Assembly (NCBI RefSeq): GCF_001429245.1
Contig: NZ_LMJE01000001.1
Location: 869,179-933,178, forward strand
From: Rhizobium sp. Root274
GTDB taxonomy: Bacteria > Pseudomonadota > Alphaproteobacteria > Rhizobiales > Rhizobiaceae
Length of the DNA: 64,000 nucleotides
Reading direction: 5' to 3'
Positions 26,312 to 36,256 of the stretch are shown one piece after another. How positions within the stretch are numbered: position 1 is the stretch's first letter; the number at the start of each line of letters is the position of its first letter. Below the pieces are notes generated by a model. The model was not told where the DNA came from and searched no databases. It saw only the letters and a list, made by a program, of their open reading frames with translations. The position numbers and the translations under genes were made by a program.

Positions 26312-26326
26312 ATAAGCTCACCTTAT
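26312..26326. promoter_or_regulatory. candidate LysR-type operator overlapping the LysR start codon
   Basis: ATAAG-CTCAC-CTTAT is a perfect 5+5 palindrome that fits the T-N11-A form of LysR boxes (T at 26313, A at 26325). It overlaps the ATG of the LysR gene and lies 72 bp upstream of the divergent MttB-like gene, as expected for an autoregulated divergent promoter. Inference. Confidence 0.4.
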
Positions 26327-27227
26327 GACACCCTATCGTAACCTGATCCCGTCGGCTAATGCACTCATCGTTTTCGAGGCGGCGGGGCGGCATGAGAATT
26401 TCACCCGGGCTGCGGCCGAACTCGGCATGTCGCAGGTTGCGGTCTCCTATGCCATTCGCGGGCTGGAGCAGCAGCTCGGCGTCGCGCTCTTCGAGCGCCA
26501 GCACCGGGCGGCGCGGCTGACGGAGGTGGGCGAGCGGTTTCATGCCGATGTGTCGGCGGGATTATCCCGCATCGGGCGGGCGGCAGAGGATATTCGCAGC
26601 AAAGGTCGCGAGGTGAATGTGACACTCGCCGCCTCCACGGCTTTCGCCTCGATGTGGATGCTGCCGCGGCTCACGGCGCTGCGGGAAGACCTGCCGGATA
26701 TCGACTTGCGCATCCAGACCAGCGTGCGGGATCTCGACCTCGAGGAAGAAGCAATCCCGCTTGGCGTGCGCGGCGGCAGGGCGGAAGACTGGCCGCATTA
26801 TCACTCGGCGCTCTTGGCACCCGAGGTAATTACGGCGGTCGCAAGCCCCGCCTTTGTCGAGGCGCATGGCATGCCCGAAACACCTGAAGCCCTCACCCGA
26901 CATCCGCTGATCTGGCTGGAAGAGCCGGTGCGCCAAGCCTGTAGCTGGCCGGACTGGTTCGCGTCCGCCGGCATCGACTACAAGCCGGCAAGCCGCAGGC
27001 TTGCGATCAACGACTATGTTCTGGTGATCCAGGCGGTGCTTGCCGGCCAGGGTATTGCGCTAGGCTGGAGTCATCTCGTGCGGCAGCTCGTGGCACAGGG
27101 GCAGCTCATTGAGGTGGGCGGCCATGCGCTGCGCACGGAGCTTGCCTTTCACGTGGTCTGGCCCCGCTCGCGCGAGCTCAGCGGGGCGGCGACGCGGGTG
27201 CGCAACTGGTTGCTGGAGCAGGCGTGA
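26325..27227 (+). CDS. LysR-family transcriptional regulator (GcvA-like)
   Basis: A 300-residue LysR regulator. The N-terminal winged HTH reads ALIVFEAAGRHENFTRAAAE and SQVAVSYAIRGLEQQLGVALFER (residues 12-60), with a GcvA-type arrangement. The C-terminal half is a periplasmic-binding-like effector domain. There is no clear ribosome site before the ATG at 26325, and a palindrome overlaps that codon. It is divergent from the MttB-like/flavin demethylase operon, so it probably senses the substrate or a demethylation product and controls it. Confidence 0.88.
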   Translation: MTPYRNLIPSANALIVFEAAGRHENFTRAAAELGMSQVAVSYAIRGLEQQLGVALFERQHRAARLTEVGERFHADVSAGLSRIGRAAEDIRSKGREVNVTLAASTAFASMWMLPRLTALREDLPDIDLRIQTSVRDLDLEEEAIPLGVRGGRAEDWPHYHSALLAPEVITAVASPAFVEAHGMPETPEALTRHPLIWLEEPVRQACSWPDWFASAGIDYKPASRRLAINDYVLVIQAVLAGQGIALGWSHLVRQLVAQGQLIEVGGHALRTELAFHVVWPRSRELSGAATRVRNWLLEQA

Positions 27228-27242
27228 GCTGGGACTTCGCGG

Positions 27243-28604
27243 TCAGGCCGACACGCGGTCGACCAGAGCGAATTCGTGGTGGTTCTCGGCCAGGTAACGC
27301 AAAGTGGCGGCGGCATCGGCGGGGCGGCCAAAATGATAGCCCTGCCCCATGCCGCAGCCGAGTTCACGCAGCTTCTGGGCTTCCGCTTCCGTCTCGATGC
27401 CTTCGGCAACCACTTCGAGATCGAGGCCCTCACACATGGTGATGATCGCTTTGATGATGTGCTCGGAGGTGCGGTCTGTCGTGATGGCGGAGACAAAGGC
27501 CCGGTCGATCTTGACTTTGTCGAAGGTGAAATCGCGCAGGCGCCCAAGGCTCGACTGACCGGTGCCGAAATCGTCGAGCGAGATGCGGATGCCGGCGTCC
27601 TTCAGGTCCTTGATGATGCGACGCGCGGTGTCGGCCGAGGTCATCACGGCCGTTTCGGTGATCTCCATCTCCAGTCGGCGCGGATCGAAGCCGACGCTGT
27701 TGAGGATCGACAGCGTGTTGTAGGAGGTGCGCAGATCCATCAGCTGGACGGAGGACAGGTTAAACGAGAGGAAGAGATCGCGCGGCCAGGCAAGTGTCGC
27801 TTCGGCGGCCTTGCGCAGCAGGGTTTCAGACAGCGTGTCAATGAAGCCGCGCTCTTCGGCAAGCGGAACGAAGACGGCGGGGGATACGAAGCCGAGATCG
27901 GGATCGATCCAGCGGGCGAGCGCCTCGAAACCGACGACGCGGTTGTCACGCAGGCGCACGATCGGCTGGAAATGCACATCGACGGTGTCGTTTATGATGG
28001 CATTGCGCAGCGCCTGCTCAAGCTGCGTTGCGCGCTTCATTTCCTGGGCGATTTCGCGCGAGTAGACAGTGATCTGGCCACGGCCGCGCCGCTTGGAGCG
28101 GTAAAGCGCGGTTTCGGCGCTCTTCATCAGCTCTTCGAATTCTTCGCCGGCAAAGGGATAGACGGCAAAGCCTAACGACGCCGAGAGGCGGACATTGCGG
28201 TCGCCAAGATCGTAAGGGGCGGACAGCACGTCCTTGATCAGCTGGCCGGCACGTTCAGCCCCGGTGCGCTCGAAGACGAGCGGCAGGACGATGGCGAATT
28301 CGTCTCCGTCGTGGCGGGTGACGGTCGCGCCATCCGGCACACAAGCTTTCAGGCGATGGGCGACCTGGCACAGGATCTCGTCGCCGGAGGCCTGGCCGAA
28401 GAGATCGTTGATGGGTTTGAAGCCGTCGAGATTGACGATGCCGACGGTGAAGGGTGCAGGATCGGAGGCGCGATCGGCGGCCAGCTGGCGGATCTTGTCT
28501 GCGAGGCGGTTGCGGTTGCCCAATCCGGTCAGATGATCGGTGTAGGCCATGCGCTGCAGTTCTTTCTGGTTGTGCTGCTCAACGGCAGTGCCAGCGGGAC
28601 CCAT
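27243..28604 (-). CDS. soluble GGDEF-EAL protein, probable c-di-GMP phosphodiesterase
   Basis: A 453-residue protein with no membrane segment or sensor domain; residues 1-190 are GGDEF and 200-453 EAL. The GGDEF signature reads DGDEF (RHDGDEFAIVLP), so the first Gly is replaced and synthesis is doubtful. The EAL domain looks active: EALARW, NLSS, EITETAVM, LDDFGTGQSSLGRL, FDKVKIDRAF and VVAEGIET contain the metal and catalytic residues. Degradation of cyclic di-GMP is therefore the likely activity, with the degenerate GGDEF perhaps binding GTP as an activator. The ATG at 28604 has AGGA at suitable spacing. The promoter region upstream is AT-rich. Confidence 0.85.
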   Translation of the reverse strand: MGPAGTAVEQHNQKELQRMAYTDHLTGLGNRNRLADKIRQLAADRASDPAPFTVGIVNLDGFKPINDLFGQASGDEILCQVAHRLKACVPDGATVTRHDGDEFAIVLPLVFERTGAERAGQLIKDVLSAPYDLGDRNVRLSASLGFAVYPFAGEEFEELMKSAETALYRSKRRGRGQITVYSREIAQEMKRATQLEQALRNAIINDTVDVHFQPIVRLRDNRVVGFEALARWIDPDLGFVSPAVFVPLAEERGFIDTLSETLLRKAAEATLAWPRDLFLSFNLSSVQLMDLRTSYNTLSILNSVGFDPRRLEMEITETAVMTSADTARRIIKDLKDAGIRISLDDFGTGQSSLGRLRDFTFDKVKIDRAFVSAITTDRTSEHIIKAIITMCEGLDLEVVAEGIETEAEAQKLRELGCGMGQGYHFGRPADAAATLRYLAENHHEFALVDRVSA

Positions 28605-28744
28605 TCATTCTTCCTGCTACGGTTCCTTCCACAGCTGGCATAATGGATCTAAAGCATTAATATAATAATAGCGACAAGCATTTGCGGGTGCTGTTGGAGC
28701 TTCTAATACACGAAATCAGAGGGCGACGGAGAGACCGATCCGCA

Positions 28745-30448
28745 TCAACCGTTCGTCGCGCGCGCCACCTGCGGCACGAGGCGCATGAGTGCCTGCTCCA
28801 CGACATCCGGGCTCAGCGGCTTCAGGATGACGTCGTCCATGCCGCAGGCGTAGCAGGCTTCGCGGTCACGGTCGAAGGCCTGAGCGAGAACACCGATGAT
28901 CGGTGTGGCATCCGCACGGGTGCGCCCGGTCTCGCGAATCCGCCGGGCGGCTTCGAAACCATTCAGCCCCGGCAGCGTCACATCCATCAGGATGATCGCC
29001 GGATTGAGTTCGGCCCAGAGCCTGACGACTTCCTCGCCATCAGCGCAGATCTGATAGGAGTATCCCAACCCCTCCAGGATCTGAGAAAAGACGATCTGGT
29101 TGATCTCGTTGTCCTCGGCCACCAGGACCAGAGAGGATATTAGAGGCGGCGCGGGCGAGGCCGGTGGCGGCGTTTCGGGTGCCGCCTGATGTTCCGTGTT
29201 GATTTCCCAGTCATCGGCGGGCGCGGGCCTTGCTCGCAGCGCGGAGAGACGTTCCAGCACGATGAAGGCAAGGTCGGACGCAACGTCATCCTGCGCCAGG
29301 CTGGTATAATCAACCTCTGCCGCCTGCAGAATTTCGAGGCATCGCGGATCGGCATTTACGTCGAAGACGGCCAGATCAATGACAACGCCGACGGAGCGGG
29401 CGGCATCGAGAAAGGCATCGAGTTCCTCTTCGCCCCGCACGCAGCAGCTATCGAGTCCGAGAAGTTCGAGAATATCGAGAGCCGTCGCTTCGAACTTCGG
29501 GTCCGCCGAGACGATGAGGGCCTTGCGGCCGGCAAGGCTTTGATCGGCACGAATGGAGAGCTCGGATGAAACGGGCGCCGGTGCTGCGGCTGAGGACCGT
29601 GTTTCGACCGGAACCAGGCCGGTGGCCCCCACTTCCCCGAGGCTTGCCACGACAAAGTATCGGCCCGGTTTGCCGACGCGCTGGACATGGACAAGGATCG
29701 GACGCGGCGGGTCGCCGTAAAGCCGCATGGACTGGGTGATGGAGGCGGTCATCCCGCTGTCGAGCACATGCCGCGACACGGATTGCAGGCTCTCTGCGAG
29801 ATCGGCATCGAAGAGGCGGCGCAGATCGGCACCTAGGGCGTTGTCGGCGCCAATCGACAGCGCTGAGCAGAAGACCTTGTTGACGGCAACGAGCTGCAGA
29901 TTGCGGTCCTGGACGAAGACAGGATGCGCCAGATTGTCGAGGATTTCCTCGGTCAGCTGCACCCGCTCGACATCGGCACGCCACTGCTCCTCGCGACGCT
30001 TCTGCTCGCTGATGTCGGTCATGATGCAGAAGCCGTGCCCCGATGGCAGGCGCCGTTTGGAATAGCGGGTCCACCGCTTGCCGTCCTCGCTGGCCTGGAT
30101 CTCGTAGCGCTCCTTCCAGTGCGCCGCGATCTGCCGGGTCAGCCATTCGTCCCGGCTGAGAGCTGCGGATTCGGGTTCACCGGCGCGCAGACCGAGATCG
30201 TAGGCTGCCCCCAACAGGCGGCGCAGGCGATTGCCGCGCTGGAATTGTTCTGGCGGTAGCGGCAGGAAATTGCTGACGGAGCGGCTGGCGAAAATCAGCT
30301 CGTCATTGCGATCATAGATCAGGAAGGCGGCCTGGAAGGCATCGGACACCGCATCCATCAGGGCAAGGTCGAGCGACGCCTCGGGCGACGGCGCATCCGG
30401 ACCCTGGTGTCCCTTTCTGTCGCCGGGGGCCGGTGGAAACTCGCTCAC
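28745..30448 (-). CDS. PAS-PAS-receiver protein without a kinase domain
   Basis: A 567-residue signalling protein. Two PAS-like regions are visible (about residues 30-170 and 170-300; FLIYDRNDELIFASRSV and PVFVQDRNLQLVAVNKVF). A receiver-like middle (KALIVSADPKFEATALDILE) is followed by a C-terminal receiver (LVAEDNEINQIVFSQIL; phospho-acceptor Asp in IILMDVTLPGLNGFEA; Lys in LKPLSP). The conserved Thr/Ser of the receiver is Leu (PIIGVLAQA), and no H-box or ATP-binding domain exists between PAS and receiver. It resembles a hybrid kinase that has lost its catalytic core. GTG at 30446-30448 is chosen for an AGAGG seven bases upstream. Confidence 0.8.
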   Translation of the reverse strand: MSEFPPAPGDRKGHQGPDAPSPEASLDLALMDAVSDAFQAAFLIYDRNDELIFASRSVSNFLPLPPEQFQRGNRLRRLLGAAYDLGLRAGEPESAALSRDEWLTRQIAAHWKERYEIQASEDGKRWTRYSKRRLPSGHGFCIMTDISEQKRREEQWRADVERVQLTEEILDNLAHPVFVQDRNLQLVAVNKVFCSALSIGADNALGADLRRLFDADLAESLQSVSRHVLDSGMTASITQSMRLYGDPPRPILVHVQRVGKPGRYFVVASLGEVGATGLVPVETRSSAAAPAPVSSELSIRADQSLAGRKALIVSADPKFEATALDILELLGLDSCCVRGEEELDAFLDAARSVGVVIDLAVFDVNADPRCLEILQAAEVDYTSLAQDDVASDLAFIVLERLSALRARPAPADDWEINTEHQAAPETPPPASPAPPLISSLVLVAEDNEINQIVFSQILEGLGYSYQICADGEEVVRLWAELNPAIILMDVTLPGLNGFEAARRIRETGRTRADATPIIGVLAQAFDRDREACYACGMDDVILKPLSPDVVEQALMRLVPQVARATNG

Positions 30449-30727
30449 ACTGCTGCCTCTGAGACCATTGCCGCTGACGCGACAAGCCTGGATTCCTGCT
30501 GATGATAGGCGGTGAACATGCCGGTCGCGCTTGAAGTGGCGAGGGAAGTTGGCAAAAGGCACACCGGCGGTGCCCTTCTTCCTCTGGTCTGAAAGACCTG
30601 CCGAGAGACATCTCAAGTCATTGGTCAAACTAGAATCATTCCGTTAAGGCCGGATTAATGGTGAGCGTGGTGGGGACGGTTGCGATTAGGCCTTTCCTGC
30701 AGGCCTCGAATCCCGGAAAATGACGCG

Positions 30728-32596
30728 ATGATCATCAAGCAGCTGTCAGAGACCCTGATCAACCAGATCGCCGCCGGCGAGGTCATCGAACGACCCGCAA
30801 GTGCTGCGAAGGAATTGATCGAAAACGCCATCGACGCCGGTGCAACCCGCATCGAGGTCGCGACCGCCGGTGGCGGCAAGACGCTGCTGCGCGTGATCGA
30901 CAATGGTTGCGGCATGGGGCCGGACGACCTGTCGCTCGCGATCCGCCGACACTGCACGTCCAAACTCAGCGACACGCTGTTTGACATTCGCTCGCTCGGC
31001 TTTCGCGGAGAGGCGCTGCCGTCGATCGGATCGGTGGCGAAACTCACCATCACAAGCCGGCCGCAGGGGGCCGGCAGCGGGGCCGAAATCACCGTCACCG
31101 GCGGCAAGGTCGGTGCTGTCAGGCCTGCGGCAGCCAATCCCGGCACGACGGTCGAAGTGCGCGACCTGTTCTTCGCCACGCCGGCGCGGCTGAAATTCAT
31201 GAAGACGGAAAAGGCAGAAGCCGGCGCGATTACCGAAATCGTCAAGCGCATGGCAATCGCCTTTCCGGCGATCCGCTTCGTGCTTTCGGGCACAGACCGG
31301 TCGCTCGTGGAATTCCCGGCAACGGGTGACGATCACTTAGCGCGCATTGCCCAGGTGCTGGGCGCCGATTTCCGAGACAATGCGATCGAGCTCGACGCCG
31401 AGCGCGAGGATGTTCGGTTGACCGGCTTTGCCGGCGTGCCGACCTTCAATCGGGGCAATTCGGCCCATCAATATGCTTTCGTCAACGGACGCCCGGTGCA
31501 GGACAAGCAGATCCTGTCTGCCATTCGCGGCGCCTATGCCGAGACCATCCCGCAGGGGCGTTATCCCGTGGCCGTCCTATCGCTTGCGCTTGATCCGGCG
31601 CTGGTCGATGTCAATGTGCATCCGGCAAAGTCGGACGTGCGGTTCCGCGATCCGGGCCTGGTCCGCGGGCTGATCGTCGGCGCCATTCGACAATCCTTGC
31701 AGCGGGAGGGCGACCGGGCATCGACAACCGGCGCTGGAGGAATGCTCAGAGCGTTTCGGCCGGGGTTCAGTCCGCAACCTGCCCAGGCCTGGTCGGCAGA
31801 CGCCTCACCCAGCCGCCCTCTTAACGGCGGGGCTTCGGGCTTTAGTGGCGGGTTTGGCGGTGGCTACGGTTCTGCCGCGTCCGCTGCGGCTTACGCACCC
31901 GGACGGACTGGCTTCGGTGAAGTGGCCCAGGCTGCTTTCGACAGTCTGTCGGTGCCGACGGCCCGCAGCGAGCCTGTCGCCGCGCAACCAGCCGGTCAGG
32001 TCGAGGCGATCGCCACTTATCCCCTGGGTGCTGCCCGCGCGCAGGTGCATGCCAATTATATCGTTGCCCAGACCTCGGATGGTCTCGTCATCGTCGACCA
32101 GCATGCCGCGCATGAGCGCCTGGTGTTCGAACAGATGCGCAAGGCGCTGACCGGTCGGCGGCTTCCCTCGCAGGGGCTGCTGATCCCCGAGATTGTCGAC
32201 CTGCCGGAAGAGGATTGCGACCGGCTGATGAGCCATGCGGAGGGGCTGGAGCAATTGGGGCTTGCCATCGAACGCTTCGGCCCGGGCGCAATTGCCGTGC
32301 GCGAGACGCCGGCGATGCTGGGCGAGATGGATACTGCCGGCCTGGTGCGCGACCTTGCCGACGAGATTGCCGAATGGGACACGGCCGACCGGCTGAACGC
32401 CAAGCTGGAGCATGTGGCGGCGACCATGGCCTGCCATGGCTCGGTGCGTTCGGGGCGGCAGTTGCGGGTCGAGGAAATGAATGCGCTGCTCAGGCAGATG
32501 GAGCAGACGCCGGGGTCGGGCCAGTGCAATCACGGCCGGCCGACCTATGTCGAGCTGAAGTTGTCTGATATCGAGCGGCTGTTCGGGCGCAGCTGA
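30728..32596 (+). CDS. mutL: DNA mismatch repair protein MutL
   Basis: A 622-residue MutL. The N-terminal GHKL ATPase has [22 protein letters not shown], and [16 protein letters not shown] Gly/Ser/Ala-rich linker of about 100 residues follows. The C-terminal dimerisation domain contains [15 protein letters not shown], which fits DQHA-x2-E-x4-E, the metal-binding endonuclease motif of MutL proteins that work without MutH, and [12 protein letters not shown] near the end. Cleavage activity is therefore likely. The ATG at 30728 is preferred; the frame open to 30680 adds residues not typical for the family. Confidence 0.95.
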   Translation: MIIKQLSETLINQIAAGEVIERPASAAKELIENAIDAGATRIEVATAGGGKTLLRVIDNGCGMGPDDLSLAIRRHCTSKLSDTLFDIRSLGFRGEALPSIGSVAKLTITSRPQGAGSGAEITVTGGKVGAVRPAAANPGTTVEVRDLFFATPARLKFMKTEKAEAGAITEIVKRMAIAFPAIRFVLSGTDRSLVEFPATGDDHLARIAQVLGADFRDNAIELDAEREDVRLTGFAGVPTFNRGNSAHQYAFVNGRPVQDKQILSAIRGAYAETIPQGRYPVAVLSLALDPALVDVNVHPAKSDVRFRDPGLVRGLIVGAIRQSLQREGDRASTTGAGGMLRAFRPGFSPQPAQAWSADASPSRPLNGGASGFSGGFGGGYGSAASAAAYAPGRTGFGEVAQAAFDSLSVPTARSEPVAAQPAGQVEAIATYPLGAARAQVHANYIVAQTSDGLVIVDQHAAHERLVFEQMRKALTGRRLPSQGLLIPEIVDLPEEDCDRLMSHAEGLEQLGLAIERFGPGAIAVRETPAMLGEMDTAGLVRDLADEIAEWDTADRLNAKLEHVAATMACHGSVRSGRQLRVEEMNALLRQMEQTPGSGQCNHGRPTYVELKLSDIERLFGRS

Positions 32597-32683
32597 CCCA
32601 CTGGAAAGCGACGAACGGACCCTTTAAAAGGCGGGGAGGCCGCTGTATTGCAGTTCCGTGACAGGCGGCGCAGGAGAAGAATG

Positions 32684-32914
32684 ATGAACCGTTTCGAAGG
32701 CAGCGGCAACCGCGAAGCCAAGATCCGTTATCTCGATGCGGATTTCCAGATCCTGACGCCGGGCTCGTTCGTCACCTGTGCGATCAGCGGGCGCCCGGTG
32801 CTGGTCGACGAGCTGCGCTACTGGAGCGTCGCGCGCCAGGAGGCCTATGCCGATGCGGCTGCCTCGCTCGAGGCCGAGAAGCGCGCCGGCGCACTGCCCA
32901 ACCAGAAACGTTAA
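32684..32914 (+). CDS. DUF2093 domain protein
   Basis: A 76-residue protein typical of alphaproteobacteria: [22 protein letters not shown], then the conserved [21 protein letters not shown] core, which has one cysteine. Two ATGs (32681 and 32684) share an AGGAG at 32672-32676; the second has better spacing. The stop codon overlaps the lpxK stop, tail to tail. Function unknown; in Rhizobiales it is often next to lpxK, as here. Confidence 0.8.
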   Translation: MNRFEGSGNREAKIRYLDADFQILTPGSFVTCAISGRPVLVDELRYWSVARQEAYADAAASLEAEKRAGALPNQKR

Positions 32915-33957
32915 TTCTCGATCGCGGCGACCAGCCTGCGACGACGGCAATTGGCGATGGCGGCCTCGATGATCAAATCCGGCGCCTTCGGGTCGTCGAA
33001 GGCCATGTCGACATCCACGACATGTGAAAGCTCCGCCAACTCAGCGCTGCGGCCGTGGCCGCCGGTCAGGCGCACGTGATCCTTGGCGGTCGTGACAAGC
33101 TGCAGGCTCTGACGGGCGGCGCGCTCGATGAGGTCAGCGATTTCGTCTTCGGCCAGATGATGGTGATCCGGGAAGCCCTGCCGGTCGGCGATAACGGCCC
33201 CCATCTGTTCCAGCGTCCGGTAAAACTTGTTGGGATCAGCAATGCCGGCATAGGCCAGCACGGACCTACCTTTCAAGGCATCCGGCTCTGCGGGCAAAAC
33301 TTCGGCAACCATCACGGGCTTGCCGGACCGAGCGGCCTGACGGACGAGACGATCTGCAGCGTTGCCTTTCCCGACCTTGAGGATGGCATCCAGATGGCGC
33401 ATCTGGACGCCGATGGGGGCTCGGACGGGCCCCGAGGGCACAACGCGGCCATTGCCGATGCCTCGCGTGCTGTCGATGACGATCAGCGCATAATCGACCT
33501 TCAGCCGCGCACTCTGGAAGCCATCGTCCATGATGACGAGATCGACACCCTCGGCGACGAGCCGATCGGCACCGGCGATGCGGCGGCGGGATATCACGGT
33601 GAGCGCTTCGCGTGCAAGCAGCAGCGGCTCATCGCCAACGGCGGTCGAGCGGTGATGATGGGGATCGACAACGGTGGTGACATCCAGCGAACCACCGTAG
33701 CCGCGGCTGAGGAAGCCCGGTTTCAGCCCCTTGGCCCTGGCGGCACGGGCAATGGCGATGGCGGTCGGGGTCTTGCCCGCCCCGCCGACGGTAAAGTTGC
33801 CGACGCATATCACAGGGACAGGGAGCGCATGGCGGCGGCGATGACGCATCAGGGCCGCGGCAATGCGGCCATAGACGAAGGAGACCGGGGCGAGGCATCG
33901 CGCCTGCCAGCCGATCGACGTCCACCAGAAGGGCGGTGCCTCAGAAACCATCCTCAT
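32911..33957 (-). CDS. lpxK: tetraacyldisaccharide 4'-kinase
   Basis: A 348-residue kinase that phosphorylates the 4' position of the lipid A disaccharide at the inner membrane. The P-loop [19 protein letters not shown] (about residues 51-69) and [20 protein letters not shown] (about 145-164, DDGFQ motif) are clear. An N-terminal hydrophobic/amphipathic helix is present. Last gene of the minus-strand LPS group (waaA and HAD upstream). The first of two close ATGs (33957 and 33951) is taken. Confidence 0.95.
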   Translation of the reverse strand: MRMVSEAPPFWWTSIGWQARCLAPVSFVYGRIAAALMRHRRRHALPVPVICVGNFTVGGAGKTPTAIAIARAARAKGLKPGFLSRGYGGSLDVTTVVDPHHHRSTAVGDEPLLLAREALTVISRRRIAGADRLVAEGVDLVIMDDGFQSARLKVDYALIVIDSTRGIGNGRVVPSGPVRAPIGVQMRHLDAILKVGKGNAADRLVRQAARSGKPVMVAEVLPAEPDALKGRSVLAYAGIADPNKFYRTLEQMGAVIADRQGFPDHHHLAEDEIADLIERAARQSLQLVTTAKDHVRLTGGHGRSAELAELSHVVDVDMAFDDPKAPDLIIEAAIANCRRRRLVAAIEN

Positions 33958-34061
33958 CCCTGCCTTGGGCGGGGCCTCTCTTCCAAGACCTCATGCGCGC
34001 AACAAGAACCATTGCGGCAGGAAATGGTCAAGCGCCTGCAATTCAAAAGCGCATTCGAGGA

Positions 34062-34769
34062 TTAGCCAAGGACGCCTTCGAGCGCCGTGATGTCTGCCAG
34101 CACCGCATCGGCATGCTGCGTCAACGTCTCACGCGAACCGGTTCCCGAGAGCACACCGACCTTCAGGCCAGCACCCGCATTGATGCCCATGTGCAGGTCG
34201 TGATTGTTGTCGCCGACGACAGCGACCTGGGCGGGCGTGAGACCGGTAGCAGCACAGAAACCGAGCACCATGCCGGCATGGGGCTTGCTGCCATGGCCGC
34301 TGTCATAGCCGGCGATGAAATCGAGATAGGGCAGGATGCCGAAGCGTTCGGCCGCGATGCGGATCGAGCGTTCATTGTCGCTCGATGCGATGCCGAGGCG
34401 CAGGCCGCGCTTGTGCAGGCGAGCAAAGAGCGGCTCAAGTTCGGTGATCGGCACGGAGAGGCGCGCGGCTTCAGCAAAGCAGTCGTCAATGCGCGGCACG
34501 AGCGTTTCGAGCGGCAAGACGGCACCGGCCGCGATCATGCCCTCGGCGATTTCCTGGGTGTTGGCCGAGGCGAACAGGCTGTCCGGCACAATCGATCCGG
34601 TGTCCGGATCCATGCCACAGGCGGTCAGCAGGCGGTCGGCGAGCCCCTGATCGCCATCGGCGGCAATCAGGGCCACCATCCGGTTGACCGGTCCCCAGCT
34701 GGCGTCGAAATCGAGAAGTGTGCCGTCCTTGTCGAACAGGATACCGGCGATCTCGGCTCTATCGGTCAT
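34062..34769 (-). CDS. HAD-family phosphatase (Gph/phosphoglycolate phosphatase-like)
   Basis: A 235-residue HAD hydrolase with subfamily I motifs: motif 1 ILFDKDGTLLDFDASW with the Asp nucleophile, motif 2 Ser in LGIASSDNERSI, and motif 4 VVGDNNHDLHMGINAGAGLKVGVLSG. The cap domain is small. Similar enzymes dephosphorylate 2-phosphoglycolate or other small phosphates. It is placed between waaA and lpxK (gap 19 bp to waaA), so a role in lipid A or Kdo metabolism is possible but not shown. The ATG at 34769 is chosen; the frame extends 16 residues further upstream, into the waaA end. Confidence 0.85.
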   Translation of the reverse strand: MTDRAEIAGILFDKDGTLLDFDASWGPVNRMVALIAADGDQGLADRLLTACGMDPDTGSIVPDSLFASANTQEIAEGMIAAGAVLPLETLVPRIDDCFAEAARLSVPITELEPLFARLHKRGLRLGIASSDNERSIRIAAERFGILPYLDFIAGYDSGHGSKPHAGMVLGFCAATGLTPAQVAVVGDNNHDLHMGINAGAGLKVGVLSGTGSRETLTQHADAVLADITALEGVLG

Positions 34770-34788
34770 GGTGCCCCCCGGCATTGTG

Positions 34789-36114
34789 TCAGCTCTGAAC
34801 TGCGCCGCGCGGCTCAAGCTTCGCCTTGACTGAAAGCGGGCTGATATAGGGCTCCAGCCCCTTCAGCGTCGCGGTCAGAGCGCCACGCATTTCCTGCACA
34901 CTCTCATGGCCGGCATCGATCATCTTCAGACGCGCGACGTCGTTGTTGAGCAGGAAATGCACGGCCTTGGCCAGCATTTCGGCATCGCGCACGATACGGG
35001 CGGAGCCTTTGCGCACGAGGCGCTGATAACTTTCGCGGAAATTGCTGACCTGCGGGCCGGACAGGATGGCGCAGCCGAGCAGGGCCGGCTCCAGCGGGTT
35101 CTGCCCGCCTTCGGCCGCAAGCGAGCGGCCGACAAAGGCCACTTCGGTCAGACGCAGATAGAGGCCCATCTCGCCGATCGTATCGCCGAGGAAAACGTCT
35201 GTCTCGGGCGTGATGGCGTCACCCCGGGTGCGGCGGGCAACGGTCAGGCCTTTTTCGATCAGCATGGCCTCGATGTCGTGGCTGCGTTCCGGATGGCGCG
35301 GCACGAGAATGGTCAGCATGCCGGTATGGGCTTTGAGCGCCCGCTGGACCATGGCGGCGATCTTCTCCTCGCCTTCGAAGGTGGAGATGGCCGCCCATGT
35401 CTTGCGGCCGGCAATCTGGTGCCGGTAGTGGTTGAGCACGCCTTCGTCACACGGCGGCGCGTCGCTGTCGACCTTGATATTGCCCGAGACGATCACCGGC
35501 CAGGCGCCGAGATCGCGGAAGCGCTCGGCATCGACATCGGACTGGGCAATCACGAGGGCGAGCTTGCCGAACAGGGCCTCGGCCACCGACTTGTAACGCT
35601 GCCAGCGATCGAAGGAGCGATCGGACATGCGGGCATTGACAAGGATTTGCGGAATGTGGCGGCGGCGCAGTTCCGACATCGTCGTCGGCCAGATCTCGGA
35701 TTCGACGCCAATCGCTGCATCCGGTTGCCAGTAGTCGAGGAAGCGGCGGACGGCGGGCAGGAAGTCGAGCGGCACATATTGGTGGATGACAGTGTCACCC
35801 AGCCGGCTCTCCGCAACGGCAGCCGAGGTGACAGTGCCGGTGGTCAAGAGTACGTGAATGTCGCGGCGGCGCAACTCGCGCATCAGGGGAATGACGGCGG
35901 TGGTTTCGCCAACGCTTGCGGCATGGATCCAGACCAGTGGGCCGAAGGGACGCTCCAGGCTTGCATGGCCCAGACGTTCGGAGCGACGGCTGCGATCTTC
36001 CTTGCCTTTGGCCGCACGATAGGCAAGCAGCGGCGCGGTCAGCGGGTAAACGGCGGCGCCGAACCAGCTGTAGGATTTCACCGCGAACGATGCCAGCGCC
36101 TCGCTCAGCGCCAT
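34789..36114 (-). CDS. waaA: 3-deoxy-D-manno-octulosonic acid (Kdo) transferase
   Basis: A 441-residue GT30 glycosyltransferase that adds Kdo to lipid IVA at the inner membrane. The N-terminus has the membrane-associated YPLTAPLLAYRAAKGKEDR, and VWIHAASVGETTAVIPLM carries the conserved Glu region (about residues 60-77). The C-terminal part has EVAFVGRSLAAEGGQNPLEPA (NPLEPA loop). It is upstream of the HAD and lpxK genes. The start at 36114 has a weak ribosome site. Confidence 0.95.
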   Translation of the reverse strand: MALSEALASFAVKSYSWFGAAVYPLTAPLLAYRAAKGKEDRSRRSERLGHASLERPFGPLVWIHAASVGETTAVIPLMRELRRRDIHVLLTTGTVTSAAVAESRLGDTVIHQYVPLDFLPAVRRFLDYWQPDAAIGVESEIWPTTMSELRRRHIPQILVNARMSDRSFDRWQRYKSVAEALFGKLALVIAQSDVDAERFRDLGAWPVIVSGNIKVDSDAPPCDEGVLNHYRHQIAGRKTWAAISTFEGEEKIAAMVQRALKAHTGMLTILVPRHPERSHDIEAMLIEKGLTVARRTRGDAITPETDVFLGDTIGEMGLYLRLTEVAFVGRSLAAEGGQNPLEPALLGCAILSGPQVSNFRESYQRLVRKGSARIVRDAEMLAKAVHFLLNNDVARLKMIDAGHESVQEMRGALTATLKGLEPYISPLSVKAKLEPRGAVQS

Positions 36115-36256
36115 CGGATCAACCTGCTCATCTTGATCGACAATACCATTTGGCCCTTTCCGGAGGCGGGCAACGCAATATCAGAGAGATGCAAGAAGAC
36201 TGAGTTCAAAACGTGACCCTTGCGGATCGACCAAGATGCCGCCCTTCGTAAGGCGC

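Noticed and set aside
32624..32950. 108-residue minus-strand frame over DUF2093
   Set aside because: Shadow of DUF2093, which has AGGAG and a family match.
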